From Gallionella sp. (lineage in GTDB: Bacteria; Pseudomonadota; Gammaproteobacteria; Burkholderiales; Gallionellaceae), in assembly GCA_030690245.1 (NCBI GenBank), contig JAUYGW010000231.1, forward strand, positions 1 to 5,025: a stretch of DNA of 5,025 bases, given 5' to 3'. The notes below the pieces were generated by a model. It saw only the letters and a program-made list of their open reading frames with translations, was not told the origin of the DNA and did no database searches. The position numbers were made by a program, and so were the translations under genes. Positions 1-4,483 of the stretch are shown here, in pieces. Position 1 is the stretch's first letter. Each line of letters starts with the position of its first letter.

Positions 1-28
1 TTCCTGATTTAAGAAGGAACAAAAACAC

Positions 29-45
29 CCTGCGCAAAACGCAGG
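29..45 (-). terminator. Possible second terminator hairpin
   Basis: A perfect 6-bp stem (CCTGCG at 29-34, CGCAGG at 40-45) encloses a 5-base loop. Read on the minus strand it is followed by GTGTTTTTG, a broken U-tract. It lies just beyond the strong terminator at 73-101, so it could be a back-up stop for the histone-like transcript. It could instead belong to a plus-strand gene ending left of the window, although the plus-strand tail (TTGTTG) is poorer. Confidence 0.4.
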
Positions 46-72
46 TTGTTGCTGATGCATCGCCTGAGAAAT

Positions 73-101
73 AAAAAAAGGGCGGAAAAGCAAAACCGCC
101 C
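73..101 (-). terminator. Rho-independent terminator of the histone-like gene
   Basis: On the minus strand a perfect GGGCGG/CCGCCC stem (96-101 with 80-85) closes a 10-base loop and is followed at once by seven T residues (79 down to 73). It begins 14 bases past the stop codon of the histone H1-like gene, the position expected for the end of that transcript. Confidence 0.87.
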
Positions 102-114
102 CTGCGAGGCGAAA

Positions 115-636
115 TTATGCTTTCAGGATTCCACCGGCTGATTTTGCTGCCGGTTTCTTAGCCACTACTTTTTTCGCAGCGGGCTTCTTGGCTACGGCTT
201 TCTTTGCAGCTGGCTTGGCGGCGACTTTCTTGGCTGCCGGTTTTTTGGCTACCGCCTTTTTCGCTGCCGGCTTCTTGGCTACCGCTTTTTTGGCTACCGG
301 TTTTTTTGCCGCTACCTTTTTCGCTGCCGGCTTTTTGGCTACGACTTTCCTTGCGGCCGGCTTGGCAGCGACTTTCTTGGCTACCGGTTTTTTTGCCGCT
401 ACCTTTTTCGCTGCCGGCTTTTTGGCTACGACTTTCTTTGCGGCTGGTTTGGCGGCGACTTTCTTGGCTACCGGTTTAGCGGCTACCGCTTTTTTCGCTG
501 CCGGCTTCTTGGCTACGGCTTTCTTTGCGGCTGGTTTGGCGGCGACTTTCTTGGCTGCCGGTTTGGCGGCTACCACTTTTTTCGCTACCGCTTTTTTCGC
601 TGCGGGTGTTTTTGCTTTTGTATCGGATGTTGCCAT
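115..636 (-). CDS. Histone H1-like lysine/alanine-rich repeat protein
   Basis: The 173-residue protein is almost entirely Lys, Ala, Pro and Val, built from pentapeptide-like units of the form KPAAKK, KPVAKK, KVAAK and KAVAKK, with short non-repetitive ends ([10 protein letters not shown] at the N-terminus and SAGGILKA at the C-terminus). There is no globular domain, signal peptide or membrane segment. This composition is that of bacterial histone H1-like/AlgP-type proteins, which resemble the C-terminal tail of eukaryotic H1 and bind DNA non-specifically through positive charge. A nucleoid-condensing role is inferred. The start at 636 is chosen because GGAGA (647-643) sits 6 bases upstream. 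An in-frame ATG at 642 directly abuts that site, and an upstream start at 669 would add an atypical MNVLKFLWR segment. An 87-bp tandem duplication lies inside the gene. It is a monocistronic unit with its own terminator. Repeat number probably varies between strains. Confidence 0.82.
   Translation of the reverse strand: MATSDTKAKTPAAKKAVAKKVVAAKPAAKKVAAKPAAKKAVAKKPAAKKAVAAKPVAKKVAAKPAAKKVVAKKPAAKKVAAKKPVAKKVAAKPAARKVVAKKPAAKKVAAKKPVAKKAVAKKPAAKKAVAKKPAAKKVAAKPAAKKAVAKKPAAKKVVAKKPAAKSAGGILKA
291..464 (-). repeat. 87-bp tandem duplication within the histone-like gene
   Basis: Two adjacent 87-bp units (291-377 and 378-464) differ at only four positions, and the first ten bases of a third unit start at 465. 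Each unit encodes 29 residues. Three of the differences are synonymous. The fourth (position 350 against 437) changes Lys to Arg, giving the only Arg in the protein. Shorter degenerate 15- to 30-base periods run through the rest of the gene. Confidence 0.9.
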
Positions 637-642
637 TTTCAT

Positions 643-647
643 TCTCC
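643..647 (-). promoter_or_regulatory. Ribosome binding site that decides the histone-like start
   Basis: GGAGA on the minus strand is spaced 6 bases from the ATG at 636. The competing ATG at 642 has no spacing from it and the ATG at 669 lies upstream of it, so this site selects MATSDTK as the N-terminus. Confidence 0.7.
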
Positions 648-729
648 ATAAAAATTTTAGAACATTCACTACGACTCACTGCACACCCAAACGCCCTGTG
701 TTCCAGCGAAAGACGCTTGCGGCATCGGC

Positions 730-758
730 ACTGTATCCACGTTTAAAAAAACCTGCAA
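730..758 (-). promoter_or_regulatory. Candidate sigma-70 promoter of the histone-like gene
   Basis: On the minus strand TTGCAG (758-753) and TACAGT (735-730) are separated by 17 bases. The -35 matches TTGACA at three positions and the -10 matches TATAAT at four. Transcription would start near 723, leaving a leader of about 85 bases. The region between the genes has to hold a promoter for the downstream monocistronic gene, but this match is only moderate. Confidence 0.3.
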
Positions 759-760
759 CA

Positions 761-786
761 AATTTCGTAGTTTTTACGCGGAAATT
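761..786 (-). terminator. Weak hairpin after lysA, possible terminator
   Basis: Inverted repeats AATTTC/GAAATT (761-766 and 781-786) enclose CGTA/TACG (766-769 and 775-778, overlapping by one base). The hairpin lies 8 bases past the lysA stop. On the minus strand the nearest T-tract (a run of seven T) is about 10 bases further on (744-750), so this is not a classical intrinsic terminator. No better candidate for ending the lysA transcript is visible. Confidence 0.3.
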
Positions 787-793
787 ACCACGC

Positions 794-2086
794 TCACAAA
801 ATCGTTTTTTCCCCGACATACAACTGCGCTACCGTTTCACGCTCACGCACCAGATGCGCTACCCGGCCATCCACCATCACCTCGGCAACTCGCGGGCGGG
901 TGTTGTAATTTGAGCTCATGCTCATCCCGTATGCCCCGGCGGAAAGCACTGCCAGCAAGGATTGCGGCGCGATCGCCAGGTTGCGCGCATGGCCGATGAA
1001 ATCGCCTGTCTCGCAAACCGGTCCGACTATTTCGTAGATCAAAGATTGCTTCTCTCGATCGCCTCCTCCCCCGCAGGCGGGGGAGGATTGAGGAAAGGGT
1101 TCTCGACATACCGGCAAAATTTCATGGAACGCTTCATACAAAGCCGGGCGCATCAAATCGTTCATCGCGGCATCGACGATGGCGAAATTTTTCTCCTCGC
1201 CATGCTTGAGATATTCCACGCGTGTCAGCAACACACCGGCATTGCCGACCAATACGCGCCCCGGCTCGAGGATCAGTTTTTCGCTGCGCCCGCGCAGTGC
1301 GCCCAGCAGCGCAGCCACATAATCGGCAATCGCCGGGGGCGTTTCATCGTGGTAGCGTATGCCCAGGCCGCCGCCGAGGTCGATATGCTCCAGGCGAATG
1401 CCTTCAACGGCCAGCGCATCCACCAATGCCAGGATTTTTTCCGCCGCAGCGATAAACGGGCTGGTCTCGGTGAGTTGCGAACCGATGTGGCAATCCACGC
1501 CAGTGATGCGCAGATGCGGCAGATCGCGCGCCCTGCGGTACAGCGCGATAGCTTCGCCATAGGCCACGCCGAATTTGCTCTGTTTCAGCCCGGTTGAGAT
1601 ATACGGGTGGGTCTTCGCATCGACATCGGGATTCACGCGCAAGCTGACCGGCGCAACCTTGCCCATGTTCCCGGCCACTTCGTTGAGGCGCTCCAGTTCG
1701 GCAGCCGACTCGACGTTGAAACACAGGATGCCCGCATCCAGCGCCAGGCGCATTTCCGCCACGGTCTTGCCCACGCCGGAGAACACCACCTTGCGCGCAT
1801 CGCCGCCTGCCGCCAGCACACGCTGCAATTCACCGCCGGACACGATATCGAAGCCCGCGCCGAGGCGCGCAAACACGTTCAGGATCGCCAGATTGGAATT
1901 GGCTTTCACCGCATAGCAGATCAGATGTTCGCGCCCCTGCAATGCGTTGCTGAATTGACGATAACCGTCAGTCAGCGCGGCGCGCGAATATACGTAGCAG
2001 GGCGTGCCGAACTGCGCGGCGATGTCCGCCAGCGGCACCTGCTCGGCATGGAGCTGGTTGTCTTGATAATGGAAGTAATCGCTCAT
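794..2086 (-). CDS. lysA: Diaminopimelate decarboxylase LysA
   Basis: This enzyme decarboxylates meso-diaminopimelate to L-lysine, the last step of lysine synthesis. It is a cytosolic PLP enzyme of the alanine-racemase fold (fold III) and acts as a dimer. The 430-residue sequence shows the PLP-lysine motif YAVKAN (K61), HIGSQ (200-204), the phosphate-binding GGGLG (238-242), EPGR (274-277), the active-site CETGD (C358) contributed across the dimer, and SAGAYG (382-387) with NYNTRP close behind. The family is usually about 415-420 residues. The excess is a loop at roughly 329-347 containing SSPACGGGG (334-342), encoded by a perfect GC-rich palindrome. The loop lies between the MRPALYEAFHEI segment and YEIVGPVCETGD, a length-variable surface region, so activity is probably kept. 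The ATG at 2086 follows the stop of lptM by two bases with no evident Shine-Dalgarno sequence, which suggests translational coupling. Confidence 0.97.
   Translation of the reverse strand: MSDYFHYQDNQLHAEQVPLADIAAQFGTPCYVYSRAALTDGYRQFSNALQGREHLICYAVKANSNLAILNVFARLGAGFDIVSGGELQRVLAAGGDARKVVFSGVGKTVAEMRLALDAGILCFNVESAAELERLNEVAGNMGKVAPVSLRVNPDVDAKTHPYISTGLKQSKFGVAYGEAIALYRRARDLPHLRITGVDCHIGSQLTETSPFIAAAEKILALVDALAVEGIRLEHIDLGGGLGIRYHDETPPAIADYVAALLGALRGRSEKLILEPGRVLVGNAGVLLTRVEYLKHGEEKNFAIVDAAMNDLMRPALYEAFHEILPVCREPFPQSSPACGGGGDREKQSLIYEIVGPVCETGDFIGHARNLAIAPQSLLAVLSAGAYGMSMSSNYNTRPRVAEVMVDGRVAHLVRERETVAQLYVGEKTIL
1065..1086. repeat. Perfect palindrome inserted in frame in lysA
   Basis: CCTCCCCCGC (1065-1074) and its exact complement GCGGGGGAGG (1077-1086) flank a 2-base centre. 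The 10-bp GC-rich stem is translated on the minus strand as part of SSPACGGGG, lysA residues 334-342. From memory, SPACG-G-rich peptides of this kind recur in unrelated proteobacterial proteins as translated short palindromic repeats. The whole inserted module may extend over about 1045-1105. Confidence 0.8.
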
Positions 2087-2088
2087 GG

Positions 2089-2211
2089 TTATTTGCTTTG
2101 TTGTAAGGGTGAAGCGCCGGGCGCGGGAAGCGTAAGCGGGCCTTTGTGCCCGCAGCCTTGCAGCAGCGCAGCCAAAACCACGATAATGCCTAAAGTGATA
2201 CCAAGGCGCAT
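2089..2211 (-). CDS. lptM: Small LptM (YifL)-like outer-membrane lipoprotein
   Basis: This is a 40-codon gene read on the minus strand directly upstream of lysA. The N-terminus is MRLGITLGIIVV followed by LAALLQGC, a hydrophobic signal segment ending in a lipobox with the lipidated Cys at position 20. The mature peptide begins CGHKGPLTLP, matching the CGxKGPLxxP signature of the YifL/LptM family (Pfam LPAM_2). It then ends in a short Pro/Ala/Gln tail finishing at QQSK. In E. coli, LptM binds the LptD-LptE translocon and helps LptD mature oxidatively. The E. coli protein is longer (67 residues), so this one has a truncated tail, leaving about 21 mature residues. GGGGA (2223-2219) lies 7 bases before the ATG. 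The TAA stop is two bases from the lysA ATG, so the two form one operon. The family call rests on the signature and the genomic position. Confidence 0.87.
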   Translation of the reverse strand: MRLGITLGIIVVLAALLQGCGHKGPLTLPAPGASPLQQSK

Positions 2212-2218
2212 GATTGCA

Positions 2219-2248
2219 TCCCCAAAAATATTAACGTACCGGATTATA
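2219..2248 (-). promoter_or_regulatory. Promoter -10 and ribosome binding site of lptM-lysA
   Basis: A perfect TATAAT on the minus strand (2248-2243) would start transcription near 2236 and give a leader of about 25 bases carrying GGGGA (2223-2219) 7 bases before the lptM ATG. No good -35 is visible at 15-18 bases upstream (TCGCTT or CTTTCG are the nearest), so it may be weak or activator-dependent. The -35 region would lie within the first codons of cyaY. Confidence 0.5.
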
Positions 2249-2252
2249 AAGG
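2229..2252 (+). promoter_or_regulatory. Candidate cyaY -10 and ribosome binding site
   Basis: TATTAA (2229-2234) is the best plus-strand -10 candidate and has no convincing -35. AAAGG (2248-2252) sits 6 bases before the cyaY ATG and is the likely Shine-Dalgarno site. The 47-base gap is shared with the divergent lptM promoter, so the two promoters overlap. Confidence 0.3.
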
Positions 2253-2258
2253 CTGACC

Positions 2259-2570
2259 ATGAACGAAAGCGAATTCAACCGACTGGCCGATGCCGCACTG
2301 GCGCGCATCGAAACGGCCATAGATAACTGCGGCGGCGATGCCGAATGCAACCGCAGCGGCAACGTGCTGGAAATCGAGTTCGACAACGGCCAGAAGATCA
2401 TCATCAACCGCCACGACGTCAACCAGGAAATCTGGGTTGCCGCGAAATCCGGCGGCTTCCACTACGCCTGGCAGAACGGCGCCTGGCGCAGCCAGCGCGA
2501 CGACAGCGAACTGTTCGGCAAACTCGCAGAATTGTTTGCGGAACAAGGCGAGAAAATCAGCCTGCCGTAG
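2259..2570 (+). CDS. cyaY: Iron-sulfur cluster assembly frataxin-like protein CyaY
   Basis: CyaY binds iron and interacts with the cysteine desulfurase IscS to modulate Fe-S cluster assembly in the cytosol. The 103-residue length matches the family (E. coli CyaY is 106). Recognisable features are the N-terminal acidic helix MNESEFNRLADAAL with scattered Asp/Glu up to about residue 29 (the iron-binding ridge), the beta-sheet core VLEIEFDNGQKIIINR (36-51), the conserved Trp of QEIWVAAKSGG (W59), the FHYAW strand (67-71), and a C-terminal helix ending in GEKISLP. It is transcribed divergently from lptM-lysA. E. coli likewise has cyaY divergent from yifL. Its TAG stop is formed by the left terminal repeat of the palindromic element at 2567-2693, so the last codon abuts the repeat. 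Confidence 0.96.
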   Translation: MNESEFNRLADAALARIETAIDNCGGDAECNRSGNVLEIEFDNGQKIIINRHDVNQEIWVAAKSGGFHYAWQNGAWRSQRDDSELFGKLAELFAEQGEKISLP

Positions 2571-2693
2571 GGGCGAGATTCATCGCGCCCTGGTCCATCC
2601 ATGCACCAAAAGAAGGGCGCGATGGCTTTGCATAGCCATTCCACTAACCCATCAAAAAACGATAGGTAAGTGGCTGGTTAATCGCGCCCCTAC
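2567..2693. repeat. 127-bp palindromic element between convergent genes
   Basis: The ends are perfect 9-bp inverted repeats, GTAGGGGCG (2567-2575) and CGCCCCTAC (2685-2693), extendable to 14 matches in 16. Inside are a hairpin GGGCGAGAT/ATCGCGCCC (2571-2579 and 2582-2590, one mismatch), a further GGGCGCGAT (2615-2623) able to pair with either ATCGCGCCC copy, a hairpin ATGGCT/AGCCAT (2622-2627 and 2634-2639), and an arm pair CCACTAACC/GGTAAGTGG (2641-2649 and 2665-2673, one mismatch). It has no coding capacity. It resembles a MITE- or REP-type non-autonomous repeat and may serve as a bidirectional terminator. TAG stops of cyaY and of the peptidase gene lie in its two ends. Confidence 0.75.
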
Positions 2694-3481
2694 AATGCCA
2701 CCGCCTTGAGCTCGCGGCGCAGCCTCGCGTAATCCGGGCAAACGCTTCCCACCACTTCCCAGAACGCCGCCGAATGGTTCATCTCGCGCAGATGCGCGAG
2801 TTCATGCACCACCACGTAATCGATCAGGCACAACGGCAAGCGAACCAGCTGTTCGTTGAGCCGCACCGCACCGCGCGCGGTGCAGCTGCCCCACTGCGTC
2901 TTCGCTGCCGACAGTTTGACTGTACGTGGCACGACGTTCAGCAGCGGCGCGTAATGCGCCACGCGCTCGGCGAACAACGGCTCGGCTTGCTGCCGGTACC
3001 AGTGCAATACCAGCCGCTCGATGTGGGCGGTATCATTTTCGTCCGTGACAAACACCCATAACTCCTTGCGTCGTTCCTGCACCGGCGCAGCGAACAGGCT
3101 CTGCTGCACACGCAACGCGAGACGCTCGCCGAGGAATGGAACAACCTCCTCGTCCACCCAATGCTCCGCCTGCGGCTTGCGCATCTGCCATCCATCCAGC
3201 TTTTCCACCACCCAATGCGCCTTGTCCTGCAACACGCTGTACAGCCACTTTTCCGAGGCGCGCAACGGCACGCTCACGGTAAGGCCGCGGTCATCGATGC
3301 GCAGGCCGATGCTCCTGCGCCTGCTGCTGCGCTTCAGGGTGTAGGAAATATTTTTTCCGGCAAGGAGCGCGGCGCGTTGCTCGACGGCGGGAGGACCGTT
3401 GCGAAGCGACGGGGACACCCCGGACGCGCCCCTTGCGGGTGCGGCGGGAGGGGAAACCAGATTACGCAGGCGTTTCAGCAT
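2690..3481 (-). CDS. YgjP-like (DUF45) zinc metallopeptidase
   Basis: The predicted 263-residue cytosolic protein belongs to the YgjP/DUF45 family of gluzincin-like metallopeptidases. Zinc-binding HELAH is at 226-230 (H226, H230, catalytic E227), the likely third ligand is H236 in the NHSAAFW segment, and the family motif WGSC is at 197-200 before the strand VRLNEQLVRLP. An N-terminal beta-rich part begins around ISYTLKRSSRRRSIGLRI (45-62). The substrate is unknown for the family. Residues 10-43 form a Pro/Ala/Ser-rich extension with no visible family similarity. The ATG at 3481 is preferred because the longer frame back to 3556 is translated from the CCACGGAT repeat; AGG lies only 3 bases upstream, a poor site, and a shorter product starting nearer residue 40 is possible. 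It is last in the gmhB-plsC block, and its TAG stop lies in the adjacent palindromic element. Confidence 0.9.
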   Translation of the reverse strand: MLKRLRNLVSPPAAPARGASGVSPSLRNGPPAVEQRAALLAGKNISYTLKRSSRRRSIGLRIDDRGLTVSVPLRASEKWLYSVLQDKAHWVVEKLDGWQMRKPQAEHWVDEEVVPFLGERLALRVQQSLFAAPVQERRKELWVFVTDENDTAHIERLVLHWYRQQAEPLFAERVAHYAPLLNVVPRTVKLSAAKTQWGSCTARGAVRLNEQLVRLPLCLIDYVVVHELAHLREMNHSAAFWEVVGSVCPDYARLRRELKAVAL

Positions 3482-3495
3482 TGACCTAACGGCAA

Positions 3496-3632
3496 TTAGC
3501 CACGGATATACACGGATTGCCACCGATAAGACAAAGCATTGCGTGAAATCTGTCATTCACCCGAAAGGTGACTTGGATAAGAAAAACAACCCATCGAAAA
3601 TCAGTGTTCATCTGTGTCAATCCGTGGCTGAA
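3496..3632. repeat. CCACGGAT palindromic element, copy 1
   Basis: AGCCACGGAT (3498-3507) pairs exactly with ATCCGTGGCT (3620-3629). The next 10-base units inward, ATACACGGAT (3508-3517) and ATCTGTGTCA (3610-3619), pair imperfectly with a G:T wobble. The interior of about 90 bases holds small hairpins such as GTGAA/TTCAC (3543-3547 and 3556-3560) and CACC/GGTG (3558-3561 and 3567-3570). It occupies most of the gap between plsC and the peptidase gene, and no gene is visible within it. The outer arms match copy 2 at 4366-4469, but the interiors are unrelated. Confidence 0.8.
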
Positions 3633-3647
3633 CTGCTTATTTCAAAA

Positions 3648-4355
3648 TCAATGCGGCAATTGCTGAATCTCGTTCTCGATCCACGCCTCAACCTCGGCAT
3701 TGATCTCTTCCGCCTTGCGCCCTTTGGTCTCGATCGGCGCGCCGATGCTCATAGTAATCAGCCCTGCGTGTTTGCTGAACGCATTGCGCCCCCACAGCCG
3801 GCCGGCATTGTGCGCCACCGGCACAACCGGCACGCCGCTGCTCGCCGCCAGCATCGCACCGCCGATCTTGTATTTGCCGCGCTGGCCGAACGGGATACGC
3901 GTACCTTCCGGAAAGATCACCACACAGAAGCCTTGCGCGAGCCGCTCCTTGCCCTGCTTCAGCAACTGCCTCATCGCGCCCTTGCCGTCGCTGCGCTTGA
4001 TCGCGATCGGGCTGGTCAGCGCCAGCGCCCAGCCGAAAAACGGAATCCGCAACAGCTCGCGTTTCAGCACCCATACCTGCGGCGGGAAGATTTTTTGCAG
4101 CGCCAGCGTCTCCCATGCCGATTGGTGCTTGCACATGACGATGCATGGCTGCTTCGGCAAATTCTCGATGCCGCGCACTTCATGGCGGATGCCGCACACC
4201 AGATGCAGCAGCGGCAGCATCAGCTTCGCCCATTGCGAAATGATGCGGTAGCGCGTGAGCGGGCTGAGCGGAAAAGACAACAACGCCAGCAGCGCAAAAA
4301 CCGGCGTAATGACAATTTGCAGCAGCAGGAAAATCAGCGAACGTATGAAGATCAT
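3648..4355 (-). CDS. plsC: 1-acyl-sn-glycerol-3-phosphate acyltransferase PlsC
   Basis: PlsC transfers an acyl chain to lysophosphatidic acid to make phosphatidic acid at the inner membrane. The 235-residue protein has an N-terminal membrane region (about residues 2-30, LIFLLLQIVITPVFALLALL) and the LPLAT motifs in order: HQSAWE (77-82) as the HX4D/E catalytic motif with Glu in the acidic position, KRELLRIPFFGWAL (98-111), FPEGTR (148-153) for glycerol-phosphate binding, and VPVVPVA (175-181). Length is typical of the family. The ATG at 4355 is chosen because MIFIRSLIFLLL begins like a family N-terminus. An in-frame GTG at 4373 lies inside the CCACGGAT repeat and would add VAKLPS. Neither has a clear Shine-Dalgarno sequence. 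It lies between gmhB and the peptidase gene, all minus strand, with palindromic repeats in both gaps. Confidence 0.93.
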   Translation of the reverse strand: MIFIRSLIFLLLQIVITPVFALLALLSFPLSPLTRYRIISQWAKLMLPLLHLVCGIRHEVRGIENLPKQPCIVMCKHQSAWETLALQKIFPPQVWVLKRELLRIPFFGWALALTSPIAIKRSDGKGAMRQLLKQGKERLAQGFCVVIFPEGTRIPFGQRGKYKIGGAMLAASSGVPVVPVAHNAGRLWGRNAFSKHAGLITMSIGAPIETKGRKAEEINAEVEAWIENEIQQLPH

Positions 4356-4365
4356 AGAAGGCAAC

Positions 4366-4469
4366 TTAGCCACGGATGAACACGGATATACACGGATGGA
4401 TTCATCGCATAGTTTAAATAAATATCGTCAAGGTTTGATCTGTGCAAATCTGTGTTAATCCGTGGCTAA
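4366..4469. repeat. CCACGGAT palindromic element, copy 2
   Basis: A perfect 12-bp inverted repeat, TTAGCCACGGAT (4366-4377) and ATCCGTGGCTAA (4458-4469), bounds a 104-bp element. The left arm continues as 10-base units GAACACGGAT and ATACACGGAT. The right arm mirrors them with ATCTGTGTTA and a degenerate ATCTGTGCAA, giving a stem of up to about 30 bases around an AT-rich centre containing TTTAAATAAAT. It fills the gap between gmhB and plsC. Compared with copy 1 the arms are better conserved, which suggests a younger insertion or continued selection. Confidence 0.85.
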
Positions 4470-4483
4470 TCAATATTTCGTCA

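Noticed and set aside
291..610. Regularly repeated units that could suggest a CRISPR array
   Set aside because: Units are contiguous without unique spacers and are codons of a Lys/Ala-rich protein with a start site and terminator.
188..913. Long plus-strand open frame encoding a [16 protein letters not shown] hydrophobic repeat protein
   Set aside because: It is the antisense of the Lys/Ala codon repeats. Absence of stops follows from the repeat, and the frame runs through the intergenic region into the end of lysA without a start signal.
962..1597. 211-codon plus-strand frame opposite lysA
   Set aside because: lysA has all family motifs on the minus strand. The antisense frame has no recognisable domain and is a product of GC-rich codon use.
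2571..2689. Small RNA or riboswitch in the cyaY-peptidase gap
   Set aside because: The fold potential is explained by the repeat element. It lies downstream of both genes, and no promoter or known riboswitch core is visible.
3482..3556. 25-residue N-terminal extension of the zinc peptidase (start at 3556)
   Set aside because: It is translated from the CCACGGAT repeat, and family members do not carry it as far as I can recall. The ATG at 3481 gives a more reasonable start.
3399..4379. 326-codon plus-strand frame spanning the peptidase 5' end, repeat copy 1 and all of plsC
   Set aside because: It is antisense to two well-supported genes, its product is Arg/Gln-rich without domain features, and it crosses an intergenic repeat.
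3496..4469. plsC flanked by inverted-repeat elements as a composite transposon
   Set aside because: No transposase is present, plsC sits in an expected housekeeping context, and no target-site duplication is evident around the pair.
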